64,000 bases of DNA from Hahellaceae bacterium (GCA_016716085.1 JADJWY010000023.1:186001-250000); one strand, 5' to 3'. Positions 52,984 to 63,026 are shown, numbered from the stretch's first letter. The notes: generated by a model not told the origin, from the sequence alone. Numbers and translations: made by a program.

Positions 52984-54165
52984 ATGAAAAGCGGTCATCG
53001 TCTGCAGCCCGGCTTCTGGGCGGGCTTCTGCATCTTCGGTTTAGCAGCCTGTTCGGATCTGAGCCAAACCACGCTCGATAGCGACGGCAAGATAGCGTCT
53101 CTGTTTGCCTGGAATATCCCAGACGATGTCCCGCTGCCGGTTGAACCTGAGAGTAACCCTCTGACCCAGGCGGGCTTCGAGCTGGGTCGTCACCTGTTCT
53201 ACGATGCACGGCTATCGGGCAATGGCACCCAATCCTGCGGCAGTTGCCATCTGCCGGAAAAAGCCTTCACGGATGGGTTACCCGTTGGTATCGGTTCGAC
53301 CGGTGAGTTGCATCCCCGCAATTCACAATCCCTGATCAATACGGCCTACAACGCCACGCTGACCTGGGCAAACCCCTCGTTGAGGTCGTTGGAACAGCAA
53401 ATCGTGATTCCGCTGTTTGGCGAGTCACCCATCGAACAAGGTATTACCGACGGGAATCGTGACGAAATCCTTCAACGCCTGCGCGACGAGCCGCGCTACG
53501 AAGCCTTGTTTGCAGACGCGTTCCCCGATGAAGGTGATCCCCTCAACTATGACAACATCGTTAAAGGATTGGCGTCCTTCGTTCGCGGCCTGGTCAGTTT
53601 TTCGTCCGCTTTTGACCGTTTTGAACGCGGCGAGACATCGGCACTTTCGGCCTCCGCACAACGCGGGCGCGCCCTGTTTTTCTCTGAAACGCTGGAGTGT
53701 TTCCACTGCCATGGAGGCTACAATTTCAGCGATTCAACCACGGATCGTTCGCAGACCTTTATCGAGCGCCCCTTCCATAATACCGGCTTGTTTAACATAG
53801 GAGGCGTCGGAGATTTTCCCGCCGACAATCGAGGCATTCTTGAAATCACCGGCGACCCATCTGACATGGGTAAATTCCGTGCTCCCACCCTGCGTAATAT
53901 CGCGCTCACAGCCCCCTACATGCATGACGGTTCATTCGCCAGCTTGCCAGAGGTGATTCGTTTTTATGCGGCCGGTGGACGAAACATTACCGAAGGTCCT
54001 CATGCCGGGGACGGCCGCAGCAATCCCTTTAAGGATGGCTTTGTCACCGGCTTTGAACTGGAGCCCAGCCAGGAGCAGGATCTGGTCGCCTTTTTGGAGA
54101 GCCTGACGGACACCGAATTTCTTTCATCTTCACACATCCAAAATCCCTGGACAGACGCGCCATGA
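52984..54165 (+). CDS. mbnH: MbnH-type di-haem cytochrome c peroxidase-like protein
   Basis: This 393-aa exported haem protein has a lipobox-like LAAC (Cys23) after the signal. Two haem-binding motifs are visible: CGSCH (85-89) and CFHCH (239-243), with Met/His ligands in APYMHDGSFASLPEVI. MbnH partners with MbnP (metallo-mystery pair) and forms a bis-Fe(IV) state to convert a tryptophan of MbnP to kynurenine, making a copper site (established for methanotroph proteins). It follows mbnP by 13 bp and overlaps the next gene (ATGA). Confidence 0.9.
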   Translation: MKSGHRLQPGFWAGFCIFGLAACSDLSQTTLDSDGKIASLFAWNIPDDVPLPVEPESNPLTQAGFELGRHLFYDARLSGNGTQSCGSCHLPEKAFTDGLPVGIGSTGELHPRNSQSLINTAYNATLTWANPSLRSLEQQIVIPLFGESPIEQGITDGNRDEILQRLRDEPRYEALFADAFPDEGDPLNYDNIVKGLASFVRGLVSFSSAFDRFERGETSALSASAQRGRALFFSETLECFHCHGGYNFSDSTTDRSQTFIERPFHNTGLFNIGGVGDFPADNRGILEITGDPSDMGKFRAPTLRNIALTAPYMHDGSFASLPEVIRFYAAGGRNITEGPHAGDGRSNPFKDGFVTGFELEPSQEQDLVAFLESLTDTEFLSSSHIQNPWTDAP

Positions 54166-55442
54166 AGCACCCCATGAAACGCTCACTCCCCACCCAACCC
54201 GCTCGTCGGACTCTGACATATTCCACTCTAACCCTGAGCGCCTTTATTTATTCCAGCCTGGCCCCGGCCCACACAACCGGTTCACATGCCATTAGCGAAG
54301 GACTGACACTCTCAGCAGGACTCGCTACAACCGTCCGTTCGGGACCTGATCCGCTCGACACCCCCTGGCAAATTCCAGGAAAGCTGATGGGGGGAGAGGC
54401 CAACTTGCCCGAATCCGGATTCACCCTGGATGATGCGCATCTGGAGGCTACGTTCCGGCACCGCTCTGGCGTCGTAGCAGGCGCAGAACTCAGTAGTCAC
54501 CACGACAGCAGTGTCACTTTCGAGCAAGCATGGGCGGGCTTTCAGGCCCCGGAAGGCGGGATGCTGCGCAGTGCATCCCTGATGGCAGGCCAAATGAACG
54601 CCGCTTTCTCCCCTGAAATCAATCTGCATGCCAGTCGCAGCGCGTTCAGCACCCCTCGGCTGATGGATAGCAGCTTTTACGGTGGCCACTTCAACGATAC
54701 CGGTGTCAAAGGACAGATGGTTCTGAGCGATTGGCAGTTGGGGGCCGAGCTATGGCAGGGCGATACCTTCCCTGCCACCCCCGGTCAGGGCGGTGGTAGC
54801 CAGGATGTCTTTGCCTACTGGCGCCCGTCCACATCATCAGCGCAATGGGTTATCGGCGGTTGGTTGCTCCATAGTCGTGCTGATCAGCGGATTGACGAGC
54901 GACTCACCTCTGGTCACAGCCATGGCACGGTCAGCGTCACCACGGCCGACACCGTGCGCTACGACGGCGGGGAACAACATCTGGGCGTGCACGCCGGAGT
55001 TACCTTTGACATAAGTGCAACCGTCAGTGCGCAATTCGTCGCTGAATGGATCGAAGCCCACGCTAAGGGTACGTTAAAAGATACCACGCACCTGGCCGAG
55101 TTGGAGGGTGACTACCGTGGCTATTGGATTCAGCCAAGCCTCATTTGGTCGGGTAATCAGTCGCTGGTCTTTCGTTATGAGCGGCTTATCCTGAAAAACC
55201 GGCTCAGTGGTGCAGGCGCAACGGCGCTGGTCGATCCGGCCGGGCTGGGCAATCCCGGCGAAGATCCTGAAAGTATGGGAATCAGTTACCGCTTCTACCC
55301 GATCTTGTCACAATCGGACAGCGCATTCTGGCATCAGCTCGGCATCCGACTGGAGTGGACGCGGGTGGACGCCGGCATCGAAGACGATTATGTTGGTATT
55401 GGGTTGCTGTTCCGGGCCCAGGATTCCTTTGCGGTGAACTAG
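54162..55442 (+). CDS. Outer-membrane beta-barrel protein of the MbnPH operon
   Basis: This 426-aa protein has an export signal near the N-terminus (LSAFIYSSLAPAHTTGSHA) followed by alternating beta strands with aromatic ends, typical of a porin-like barrel; the final strand is DDYVGIGLLFRAQDSFAVN. His-rich stretches (SSHHDSS, SGHSHGT) could bind metal. It overlaps mbnH by 4 bp and closes the operon, so a copper-related outer-membrane role is inferred. The family is not known to me by name. Confidence 0.7.
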   Translation: MKHPMKRSLPTQPARRTLTYSTLTLSAFIYSSLAPAHTTGSHAISEGLTLSAGLATTVRSGPDPLDTPWQIPGKLMGGEANLPESGFTLDDAHLEATFRHRSGVVAGAELSSHHDSSVTFEQAWAGFQAPEGGMLRSASLMAGQMNAAFSPEINLHASRSAFSTPRLMDSSFYGGHFNDTGVKGQMVLSDWQLGAELWQGDTFPATPGQGGGSQDVFAYWRPSTSSAQWVIGGWLLHSRADQRIDERLTSGHSHGTVSVTTADTVRYDGGEQHLGVHAGVTFDISATVSAQFVAEWIEAHAKGTLKDTTHLAELEGDYRGYWIQPSLIWSGNQSLVFRYERLILKNRLSGAGATALVDPAGLGNPGEDPESMGISYRFYPILSQSDSAFWHQLGIRLEWTRVDAGIEDDYVGIGLLFRAQDSFAVN

Positions 55443-55491
55443 GGCTGCAGACCCGGCATGTTTCAACCCCACCCATTATGGAGATTTGCCG

Positions 55492-56472
55492 TTGAACCCT
55501 ATCCGCCTCTACTGCGGCATCTCCAACCATGGATTTGGGCACTTGGCGCAGACGGCGCCAATTCTCAGAGCCGTGATGGCGTGCTACCCGGAAGTGACAC
55601 TGATCGTTCAGAGTGAGATGCCGGAATCACGCTTACGCGATTGGATCGAACGCCCCTTTGTGTATGAGCCCCATTTCACCGACCCTGGCATTCCCATGCA
55701 CCATGCAGCCGCAGTAGATCGGTCCGCCACCATGAAGACCTACCGCCAGCTCATGCATAACTGGGAGTCGGTCATCCAGACCCAGGTGGCGCGCCTGAAG
55801 CAGTATTCACCAGATCTCGTCTTAACCAATAACAGTTTCACACTCTCCGAGGCCGCTGGGCGCTGCCGTATTCCCTGCGTGCATGTCTGTTCATTGAATT
55901 GGGCGGATATTTATCGGGCCTGTGCAGAGGGTGAGCCTGACACCCCGGCCATTTACGCCAAACTGCTTGCCGCTTATAACCAGGCCGACTTATTTATACG
56001 CCTGACACCGGCCATGCCGATGCCACACCTGAAACCTTGCGAAACAGCACATCCGATTGGTCGTCAGGGTCGCTGCCATTCACTGCACCAACGACTTCAA
56101 CGCACTGAGGAAACACGCTTTGTATTGGTTTCGATGGGGGGGATGGAATACCCGCTTGATTACAGTCAATGGCCACGCGCCGACCATTGCGTTTACCTGA
56201 TCGGATCGACTGCGCCCATCGGACGGGATGACATCGTGGACTTCAGAACGCTCGGCCTATCCCATACGGATTTACTGCGAAGCTGCGATGCCTTAATTGG
56301 TAAACCCGGTTACGGCACCTTCGTTGAGGCGGCCTGTAATCAAACGCCGGTTCTCTATCTGCCGCGGGAGGATTGGCCGGAACAACCCGCACGCCCCTGG
56401 CAACGGTCACTGACCGCACTGCCGGCCGGAGAGCAGGAGATTGCTAACCGGCTGGCGAAGTGGCTTAGCTGA
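55492..56472 (+). CDS. MurG/GT28-like predicted glycosyltransferase
   Basis: This 326-aa protein starts MNPIRLYCGISNHGFGHLAQ, with the HGxGH loop of GT-B glycosyltransferases of the MurG/L-arabinokinase N-terminal type. The nucleotide-sugar side shows FVLVSMGGMEYPL and DALIGKPGYGTFVEAACNQ. The TTG at 55492 is chosen because GGAG lies 8 nt upstream; the in-frame TTG at 55486 is too close to it. The substrate is unknown. It follows the copper operon but need not belong to it. Confidence 0.7.
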   Translation: MNPIRLYCGISNHGFGHLAQTAPILRAVMACYPEVTLIVQSEMPESRLRDWIERPFVYEPHFTDPGIPMHHAAAVDRSATMKTYRQLMHNWESVIQTQVARLKQYSPDLVLTNNSFTLSEAAGRCRIPCVHVCSLNWADIYRACAEGEPDTPAIYAKLLAAYNQADLFIRLTPAMPMPHLKPCETAHPIGRQGRCHSLHQRLQRTEETRFVLVSMGGMEYPLDYSQWPRADHCVYLIGSTAPIGRDDIVDFRTLGLSHTDLLRSCDALIGKPGYGTFVEAACNQTPVLYLPREDWPEQPARPWQRSLTALPAGEQEIANRLAKWLS

Positions 56473-56498
56473 GCCCGACCACAGGGCCGGGCAAAGGA

Positions 56499-57896
56499 TT
56501 AACCCGCTTTCTTGCGTGAGACGGCGGGTCCGCGGATGGCCGTGCGCAACTCTTCCAGTGCGGCCAGCAAACCATCCGCCAGGGCTTCCAGATCAGGCAG
56601 GGTATCGCGGCACCCCATCAAACCAAAATCGATGGAATCGCAGTAGCTCACCACCGTGATATTCAGCGCCTGTCCATTAACCAGTACCGACAAGGGATAG
56701 TTGGCCAGCAGTTTGGCATCGCCGAGATACAGCGGTTCGCGTGGGCCCGGTACGTTGGAAATGGTGACGTTGGCCGGTGGCGGCAGCAAGTCGCTGAGAT
56801 CAAACTTGTTCAGTATCGCAACCATGCCCTGCGCCAGTGTCGCAAACAGGGTTGCTGCGTCCGCAGACACGTCACGGATTTCCGCTTTGGCCTGCTGGGT
56901 GGACTCGCCGATCATTTTCAGCCGCTCCAGAGGCGCTGCAATTTCAGTCGCCAGCTTCGCCGCCACATAGGTAATCTGGTTACCGGAGCGGTTTACCTGA
57001 CGAACGGATACCGGCACGGTAGCCACCAGCGAGCGATCAGGCAGATCGCCGTGCTTTTCCATATAGAAGCGCAGCGCGCCGGCACAGATGGCCAGCACCA
57101 TGTCATTCACGGTCGCCCCTGCTTCCTTGCCCAGTGCTTTCACATCGGACAACGAAATGGTGCGCGCAGCAAAGCGACGTGCGCCACTGATGGGCTGGTT
57201 AAAAATGGATTCCGGTGCGGTAAAGGGTGCGGGAGACTTGTCTTCCAGCATACCGGCAACTTTCATGCCCTGGCCGACAAAAATCTTGCCCAGATCGCGT
57301 GCAATACCCAAACGTGCCTTAGTGCGTTTCAAGGTTTTTTCCAGACGCTCACGACGGCTCAATTCGGAACGGGTCTTGTTGCGGCTCGGCATCAGGGCCC
57401 AGGGTGCGCGCAGCGGTTTGCTTGGATCGGTACTGAAACAGTTTTCCATCACATCTATGCCGCCCATGCCGTCAATCGCGGCGTGATGCATTTTCATGTA
57501 CGTCGCAAAACGATTTCCTTCCAGGCCTTCAATCAGGTGCAGCTCCCACAAGGGACGCTCGCGATCCATGATGCGACTGTGCAGACGCGAGACCAGTGCC
57601 ATCAGGTCTTCCATACGCCCGGGCTTTGGCAGTGCCGAGTGCCGCACGTGGTAGTCCAGATCAAAGTCCTCATCGACAATCCAGCTGGGAATGCGACGCA
57701 GAGAGGTGCTGTTGAGCTTGAGGTTGAACGGCGCGCCCACTTCCAGCTTCATCAGCTTTTCGAGCAGATCCCGTACGTAGTTGCCTTTGTAGCCCTTGGG
57801 GATTTCGTAAATGGTCAAGCCACCGACATTCACCGGGGTTTTTTGTGTTTCAAGTGCCAGAAAGGCGAGATCCAGAGCCGTTAGCCGCGTTTCCAT
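56499..57896 (-). CDS. Wax ester synthase / acyl-CoA:diacylglycerol acyltransferase
   Basis: This 465-aa enzyme esterifies long-chain alcohols or diacylglycerol with acyl-CoA to make storage lipids. The catalytic motif HHAAIDG (residues 137-143) is intact, and LPPPANVTISNVPGPREPLY and the PLWELHLIEGL segment fit the WS/DGAT family. The ATG at 57896 is supported by GGAGACACT upstream. Such enzymes are frequent in marine oil-degrading bacteria and in actinobacteria; no other wax-synthesis gene is in the window. Confidence 0.9.
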   Translation of the reverse strand: METRLTALDLAFLALETQKTPVNVGGLTIYEIPKGYKGNYVRDLLEKLMKLEVGAPFNLKLNSTSLRRIPSWIVDEDFDLDYHVRHSALPKPGRMEDLMALVSRLHSRIMDRERPLWELHLIEGLEGNRFATYMKMHHAAIDGMGGIDVMENCFSTDPSKPLRAPWALMPSRNKTRSELSRRERLEKTLKRTKARLGIARDLGKIFVGQGMKVAGMLEDKSPAPFTAPESIFNQPISGARRFAARTISLSDVKALGKEAGATVNDMVLAICAGALRFYMEKHGDLPDRSLVATVPVSVRQVNRSGNQITYVAAKLATEIAAPLERLKMIGESTQQAKAEIRDVSADAATLFATLAQGMVAILNKFDLSDLLPPPANVTISNVPGPREPLYLGDAKLLANYPLSVLVNGQALNITVVSYCDSIDFGLMGCRDTLPDLEALADGLLAALEELRTAIRGPAVSRKKAG

Positions 57897-58081
57897 AGTG
57901 TCTCCAGTTTGCAAACAGAAATACTCCCGTCCTGGGAGGAACGCGAATTATACGCTTTTCCACGCGCCACCAACACCCGAAAAACCCCAATTGACAGACA
58001 GGTTTTAGGACATCTGTCCTGTCATTCCCCTGTCACGGGAGCGGTGTAGGCTGGCCACATTCCCCTTACCCGGTTTAACTT

Positions 58082-59971
58082 ATGAACGCGTTGCTCAGCC
58101 ACCTTTCGCAGATCATGGATAACATTCTTATTCGAATGACAGACTTTCAGACCCGCCTGCAGGAGGAGCGTGAAGCGACCCATCCAGACAACCGGGTCTC
58201 ATCCGCGAACCTGATCGACTACCTGGCCTTTCGCGCCGACGATTTGACCCCCCTACAGGAGAAGCTGGCCAGCATCGGACTGAGCTCTCTGGGTCGCTCT
58301 GAAGCTGCAATACGCGCTCAGATCCATCGGGTCAAAACCCTGATCGACGGCCTGAACGGAATTCAACCGGACATTGATGACCTGCTCCTTGATAATCCTG
58401 TACAGACCGGGCAACGCAATCTGGCCATCAACACGGCCAAGCTGTTCGGAGCCCCCCCGGAAGATCAGGCCACCCGCATCATGGTCACCCTACCCACCCA
58501 TGCAGCGAATAACCCGGAGCTGGTCACCACCTTTATGCAGGCCGGCATGAATGTCGCTCGCATCAATTGTGCGCATGACACCCCGGAGATCTGGCGAGCC
58601 ATCGCCTCTACCGTGCGCGAGGTCTCAACCTCACTGCACCTCCCCTGCCAGATTTTTATGGATCTGGCAGGACCCAAACTGCGCACCGGCCCTATGCCAG
58701 AGGGATTTCGCATCGCCCGCATCAAACCTATGCGCGATGTGCGTGGCCGCGTAGTGAATACGGCGCGGGTCTTGTTTTACCTGGAGGGAAGCCGCCCACC
58801 TGCCAGCGGTGATGCCATCCAGATTCCGCTATCGACGCCGCTGGACGGATTGCCACCGATTCAACGCATCACGGTAACCGATACCCGCGACCGTCACCGC
58901 GAAATGACCGTGTTGAGCCAGGATAGCGATTTCCTGCTGGTGTCCGTGCCCGCTACCGTATACCTGGAAACCGGGCAAACCCTGACCTTGCACGGCCACT
59001 CCCGTCACCTCACCGTTGAGGTGGGCAGACTTCCCGCCCGCGAAGGTTATCTCACCCTGCAAACCGGTTCGAGGCTGCGGCTTTTGCGGCACCAGGAAAC
59101 CGCACGCCCGGAACGGCTGGCGCCGGATGGCAGCCGATTGAGCCCGGCGGAGGTGGCCTGCAGCCTGCCGGAAGCGATTGACGCCACCGAAATCGGCCAC
59201 ACCGTTAAGCTGGATGATGGCAAGTTCACCGCAGTGGTTTTAGATCGTGATGAAAGCGGTCTCTTGCTTGAAATCACCGATACGCCACCCGGTGGCGGCA
59301 AACTGCGTGCAGAAAAAGGAATCAACTTCCCTGACACCGAGATACCGCTCGTCGGCCTGACGCAAAAAGACCAGCAGGATCTCGATACCGTGTGTGAGAT
59401 CGCCGACAGTGTGGGCCTGAGCTTCGTCAATACCGTAGAGGATGTACTCGCTCTGCAGGCTGCGTTGAGTGAACGCAACGGTGGCCATTTAGGTCTGGTG
59501 CTCAAGATTGAAACCCGCCGCGCCTACCAGAATCTGCCTTACCTATTACTCACCGCGCTGCGCAGTGAAAAGGTCGGCGTCATGATCGCTCGCGGCGATC
59601 TGGGGGTCGAGGTGGGATGGCGCCGGATGGCATCATTGCAGGACGAAATCCTGTGGGTCTGCGCCGCCGCCCACATCCCGACAATCTGGGCTACTCAGGT
59701 GCTGGAAACCATGGCCAAGACCGGACAGCCGACACGGTCTGAAATCACGGATGCCGCCGTTTCACAACGCGCCGAATGCGTCATGCTCAACAAGGGTCCC
59801 TTCATGGCACGCGCCATTCGCATGCTCAATCGGGTGCTGAAGACCATGGAAAGTCGACAGTACAAGAAAAGCCCACGCCTGCCAGCCCTCTACAGTGCCC
59901 CCGAAAAATCCCAGTCCAGTGAGGCGGTTCTTGCAGCCAAACCGGTAACGCTGGCTGATCCCGTGATATAA
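58082..59971 (+). CDS. Long pyruvate kinase-like protein with extra N-terminal domain
   Basis: This 629-aa protein exceeds the usual 470-480 aa. Residues 1-130 form a helical extension without pyruvate kinase similarity. The barrel then begins: TRIMVTLPTHA, MNVARINCAHDTPE (MNVARLNFSHG in classical enzymes), FMDLAGPKLRTG, an enlarged B domain, GLVLKIETRRAYQN (catalytic Lys and metal-binding Glu), MIARGDLGVEVGW and WATQVLETMAKTGQPTRSEI. Key catalytic residues are present. The C-terminal allosteric domain is very short. Pyruvate kinase activity is plausible; a relative with a different phosphoacceptor is possible. Confidence 0.75.
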   Translation: MNALLSHLSQIMDNILIRMTDFQTRLQEEREATHPDNRVSSANLIDYLAFRADDLTPLQEKLASIGLSSLGRSEAAIRAQIHRVKTLIDGLNGIQPDIDDLLLDNPVQTGQRNLAINTAKLFGAPPEDQATRIMVTLPTHAANNPELVTTFMQAGMNVARINCAHDTPEIWRAIASTVREVSTSLHLPCQIFMDLAGPKLRTGPMPEGFRIARIKPMRDVRGRVVNTARVLFYLEGSRPPASGDAIQIPLSTPLDGLPPIQRITVTDTRDRHREMTVLSQDSDFLLVSVPATVYLETGQTLTLHGHSRHLTVEVGRLPAREGYLTLQTGSRLRLLRHQETARPERLAPDGSRLSPAEVACSLPEAIDATEIGHTVKLDDGKFTAVVLDRDESGLLLEITDTPPGGGKLRAEKGINFPDTEIPLVGLTQKDQQDLDTVCEIADSVGLSFVNTVEDVLALQAALSERNGGHLGLVLKIETRRAYQNLPYLLLTALRSEKVGVMIARGDLGVEVGWRRMASLQDEILWVCAAAHIPTIWATQVLETMAKTGQPTRSEITDAAVSQRAECVMLNKGPFMARAIRMLNRVLKTMESRQYKKSPRLPALYSAPEKSQSSEAVLAAKPVTLADPVI

Positions 59972-60034
59972 TGGTGATCCCACTCGCGCCGGCGTACGTA
60001 CACGCCATACCTTCCCATGGATTAAGGGCTGCAC

Positions 60035-60703
60035 ATGATCAAGGTTCACCATCTCAACAATTCCCGTTCGCAACGCATTCTCTGGATGTTGGAGGAACTT
60101 CGCGTCGCTTATGAAGTCGTTCGCTATGAGCGCGACCCCAAAACCATGCTGGCACCGGCTGCGCTGAAAGCTGTGCATCCGTTGGGTAAGTCACCGGTCA
60201 TTGAGGATAACGGACGCATCATTGCTGAGTCTGGCGCAATCATTGACTACCTTGGCCAGATGTATGGTCAGGGGTCCCTCTGGCCTGATGCGGAATTGCC
60301 CGCTTACCGTCAGGTCAGTTATTGGCTGCACTACGCCGAAGGGTCACTGATGCCGCCTTTACTGCTGAAGCTGGTGTTCGATACGGTACGCAAACGTCCA
60401 ATGCCTTTCTTCGCGAAACCAGTAGCCCGACGCATCTGTGACGAGGTGACCCGTCAGTTCGTCGGACCACAGATAGAAACCCATCTGGGTTTCGTGGAAT
60501 CACAACTGGAGCGCCGTGAGTGGCTGGTCGGCGAGCGCCTGAGTGCGGCGGATATTCAAATGAGTTTTCCCCTGGAAGCAGCCATGGCCCGCGGGACAGA
60601 ACAGGGCCATCACCCTAACATCGCGGCCTATGTTGCCCGATTTCAGGCACGCCCCGCCTACCGTCGTGCGCTGGAAGTAGGCGGGCCGTACGATTACGCC
60701 TGA
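60035..60703 (+). CDS. Glutathione S-transferase
   Basis: This 222-aa cytoplasmic enzyme has an N-terminal thioredoxin-like domain (HHLNNSRSQRILWMLEELRV, cis-Pro in GKSPVIEDNG, IAESGAIIDYLG) and a C-terminal helical domain (WLVGERLSAADIQMSFPLE). Serine near the N-terminus may be the thiol-activating residue. It conjugates glutathione to electrophiles or reduces peroxides; the substrate is unknown. AAGGGC precedes the ATG. Confidence 0.88.
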   Translation: MIKVHHLNNSRSQRILWMLEELRVAYEVVRYERDPKTMLAPAALKAVHPLGKSPVIEDNGRIIAESGAIIDYLGQMYGQGSLWPDAELPAYRQVSYWLHYAEGSLMPPLLLKLVFDTVRKRPMPFFAKPVARRICDEVTRQFVGPQIETHLGFVESQLERREWLVGERLSAADIQMSFPLEAAMARGTEQGHHPNIAAYVARFQARPAYRRALEVGGPYDYA

Positions 60704-60729
60704 CCAGCGTCGGCGGCTCAGACGTCGCC

Positions 60730-62178
60730 TTACCCGCGCCAGAAGGTGCGGGTGAACAGAATCACGATCGCGATAAACTCCAATCGCCCCAGAATCATCG
60801 AGAAGGACAGCAGCCATTTCGCCACATCGCTCAGCGGCTTGAAACTGCCCGCGGGGCCGATGATGTGACCCAGGCCAGGCCCGACATTCATCAGTGCGGA
60901 GGAGGCGCCCGTCGCACTGGTCATAAAGTCCAGCCCGGTCAGTGACAGCAGAAACGTCACGACAATGAGTGAGGTCATCACCAGAAAAATAAACGCAATG
61001 CACGACTGCATGATATCTTCACTCACCATGCGTCCGCCGTATTTGCTGGCTATCACAGCATTGGGATGGATGGACTTGATCAACTGTTTCTTAAGCTGCA
61101 CAAAAAAGAGCTGGCAGCGGAACACCTTAACGCCTCCCGAGGTGGAGCCTGAGCACCCGCCGATAAACATCAGGAAGAAAAAGGTCACCACCGTGGCATT
61201 ACCCCATTGCATGTAGTCCGCACTGGCGTAACCCGTGGTCGAAATCACGGATGTGACATTAAATGCGCTCAGGGTGAGTGCTTCCAGCAGACCTTTGTTC
61301 TCGGTCGCCGCCAGATCAATCGCAAGTATCAGCGTCACCCCTGCGGTAATCGCCAGAAGCCCGAGCACCTGAACATTACTGAACACCCGGGCAGAGCGCA
61401 CGTGCCAGGCCTGAACGTACAAGAAGAAAGGAATACTGCCAGCGATCATGAAGAAAATTGCAATCCAATGCAGGGCATGGGATTCAAACTGGGCAAAGGA
61501 CTGATCCGAGGTTGAAAATCCGCCGGTCGCCACGGTCGTCAATGCGTGATTGATGGCATTGAACAGATCCATTCCCGCCAGCCGATAGCAAATGAAGCAC
61601 AGTATCGTCAGCGTAATGTATGCAGCCATAATTCCATTGAGCAGGTTGTTGGTGCGCGCCGTTGCCTTCTCAGACCAATCTGAAGACTCCGTGCGAAACA
61701 ACTTCATCCCTCCCGTTTTCAGTGAGGGCAAGATGGCGATGGCCATCCCGATGATCCCCACTCCCCCAAACCACTGAAGGATCGAGCGATACAACAAAAT
61801 ATCGGGGGTGAGCTGATCAAGCCCCGTGATGACGGTCGCACCGGTCGTCGTAATCCCCGACACGGTTTCAAAAAAAGCATCCGCCAGCGACAACGGCTTT
61901 TCGATCAGCAGGAACGGCAACATCGCAAAAAACGGCGCCACCAGCCAGCTTCCCGCCGTGATCAGAAAGAGCTGCCGCTGAATCAGACGGCGGCGATAGC
62001 CACGCCCCAGCGCGCGAAAGAACAGCGAGCCCACGGCAGTCGCTGTCGCACTCTGAATGAAGACCATGTATTCAATGGTTTCCCCTGCCAGGATCAACGC
62101 CAGGGGCGTCAGCATCGACAGCGCCAGGAGCGCCAGCGCAATTGACAGGACGTTGAACAGAGGGACAAACAGATACAT
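60730..62178 (-). CDS. trkH: Trk-type potassium uptake protein TrkH
   Basis: This 482-aa inner-membrane K+ channel-like subunit has four selectivity-filter loops: GITTTGATVITG, TTVATGGFST, VISTTGYASAD and NVGPGLGHI. Length fits TrkH. It works with the NAD-binding TrkA, not present in the window. The start ATG overlaps the rluF stop by one base (TGATG), so the two form an operon. Confidence 0.92.
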   Translation of the reverse strand: MYLFVPLFNVLSIALALLALSMLTPLALILAGETIEYMVFIQSATATAVGSLFFRALGRGYRRRLIQRQLFLITAGSWLVAPFFAMLPFLLIEKPLSLADAFFETVSGITTTGATVITGLDQLTPDILLYRSILQWFGGVGIIGMAIAILPSLKTGGMKLFRTESSDWSEKATARTNNLLNGIMAAYITLTILCFICYRLAGMDLFNAINHALTTVATGGFSTSDQSFAQFESHALHWIAIFFMIAGSIPFFLYVQAWHVRSARVFSNVQVLGLLAITAGVTLILAIDLAATENKGLLEALTLSAFNVTSVISTTGYASADYMQWGNATVVTFFFLMFIGGCSGSTSGGVKVFRCQLFFVQLKKQLIKSIHPNAVIASKYGGRMVSEDIMQSCIAFIFLVMTSLIVVTFLLSLTGLDFMTSATGASSALMNVGPGLGHIIGPAGSFKPLSDVAKWLLSFSMILGRLEFIAIVILFTRTFWRG

Positions 62179-63026
62179 CAGCGCGGCCGCTTCCAGATCT
62201 TCCTTTCAGTCTTGGGTTGACTGGTACGGTCGACAAACAAGGGGCGACGCACTTTGGGCAACGAAGCTTCCTTGGTTTTACTGGAGTTCAGGAGACGCTT
62301 TTCCAGCTCAGACACTTCGTCTTCCGTTAGTTTGCGCCATTGTCCCGGCTTTAACCCCTGTGTGTTAAGGTGCATGATGCGCACCCGCGTCAGTCGCATC
62401 ACCCGATAATCCAGGTATTCGCACATGCGCCGGATCTGCCGGTTAAGGCCCTGAGTGAGCACAATGCGGAACGTTTCGGCGCCCTTGCGCGTCACCTGAC
62501 AGGGTTGGGTGACCGTTCCCATCATCGGAATCCCCTGACGCATAGCCTCTAGTGCCACCTCCGTCAGCGGGCGATCCACCGTTACCAGGTATTCTTTCTC
62601 GTGAGCATTGCCCGCGCGCAGAATCTTGTTGACGATATCGCCATCATTGGTCAACAGAATCAAGCCCTCGGAATACTTATCGAGCCGGCCAATCGGAAAA
62701 ATCCGCTCGGGGTAGTTGACGGCACGGGTGATATTATCCGGCTCAGCCTCGTCGGTGGTACACACCACGCCGGTTGGCTTGTAGTAAGCCAGGTAGACCG
62801 GCACTGAACGCTGCCCCAGGGGCTTTCCGTTAACCTCGATGCGATCCTGTGTCGTCACGCGCGCGCCTAGCTGAGCAGGTTGCCCGTTGACTCGCACCCG
62901 CCCCTCTTCGATAAGACGATCCGCTTCGCGCCTCGAGCACAGCCCGGTGTCGCTGATAAATTTATTGAGTCTGAAGGTTGAATCTGGCGTATTAATAAGA
63001 TGTGAACCTGTCGTCCGATGAAACAT
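62178..63026 (-). CDS. rluF: 23S rRNA pseudouridine(2604) synthase
   Basis: This 282-aa enzyme has an N-terminal S4 RNA-binding domain (about 17-65, FRLNKFISDTGLCSRREADR) and the pseudouridine synthase domain with catalytic Asp116 in GRLDKYSEGLILLTNDGD. The segments VNKILRAGNAHEKEYLVTVD and GLNRQIRRMCEYL match E. coli RluF closely, better than RluB/RluE. The basic C-terminal tail (KIWKRPR) probably aids RNA binding. It is co-transcribed with trkH. Confidence 0.88.
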   Translation of the reverse strand: MFHRTTGSHLINTPDSTFRLNKFISDTGLCSRREADRLIEEGRVRVNGQPAQLGARVTTQDRIEVNGKPLGQRSVPVYLAYYKPTGVVCTTDEAEPDNITRAVNYPERIFPIGRLDKYSEGLILLTNDGDIVNKILRAGNAHEKEYLVTVDRPLTEVALEAMRQGIPMMGTVTQPCQVTRKGAETFRIVLTQGLNRQIRRMCEYLDYRVMRLTRVRIMHLNTQGLKPGQWRKLTEDEVSELEKRLLNSSKTKEASLPKVRRPLFVDRTSQPKTERKIWKRPR

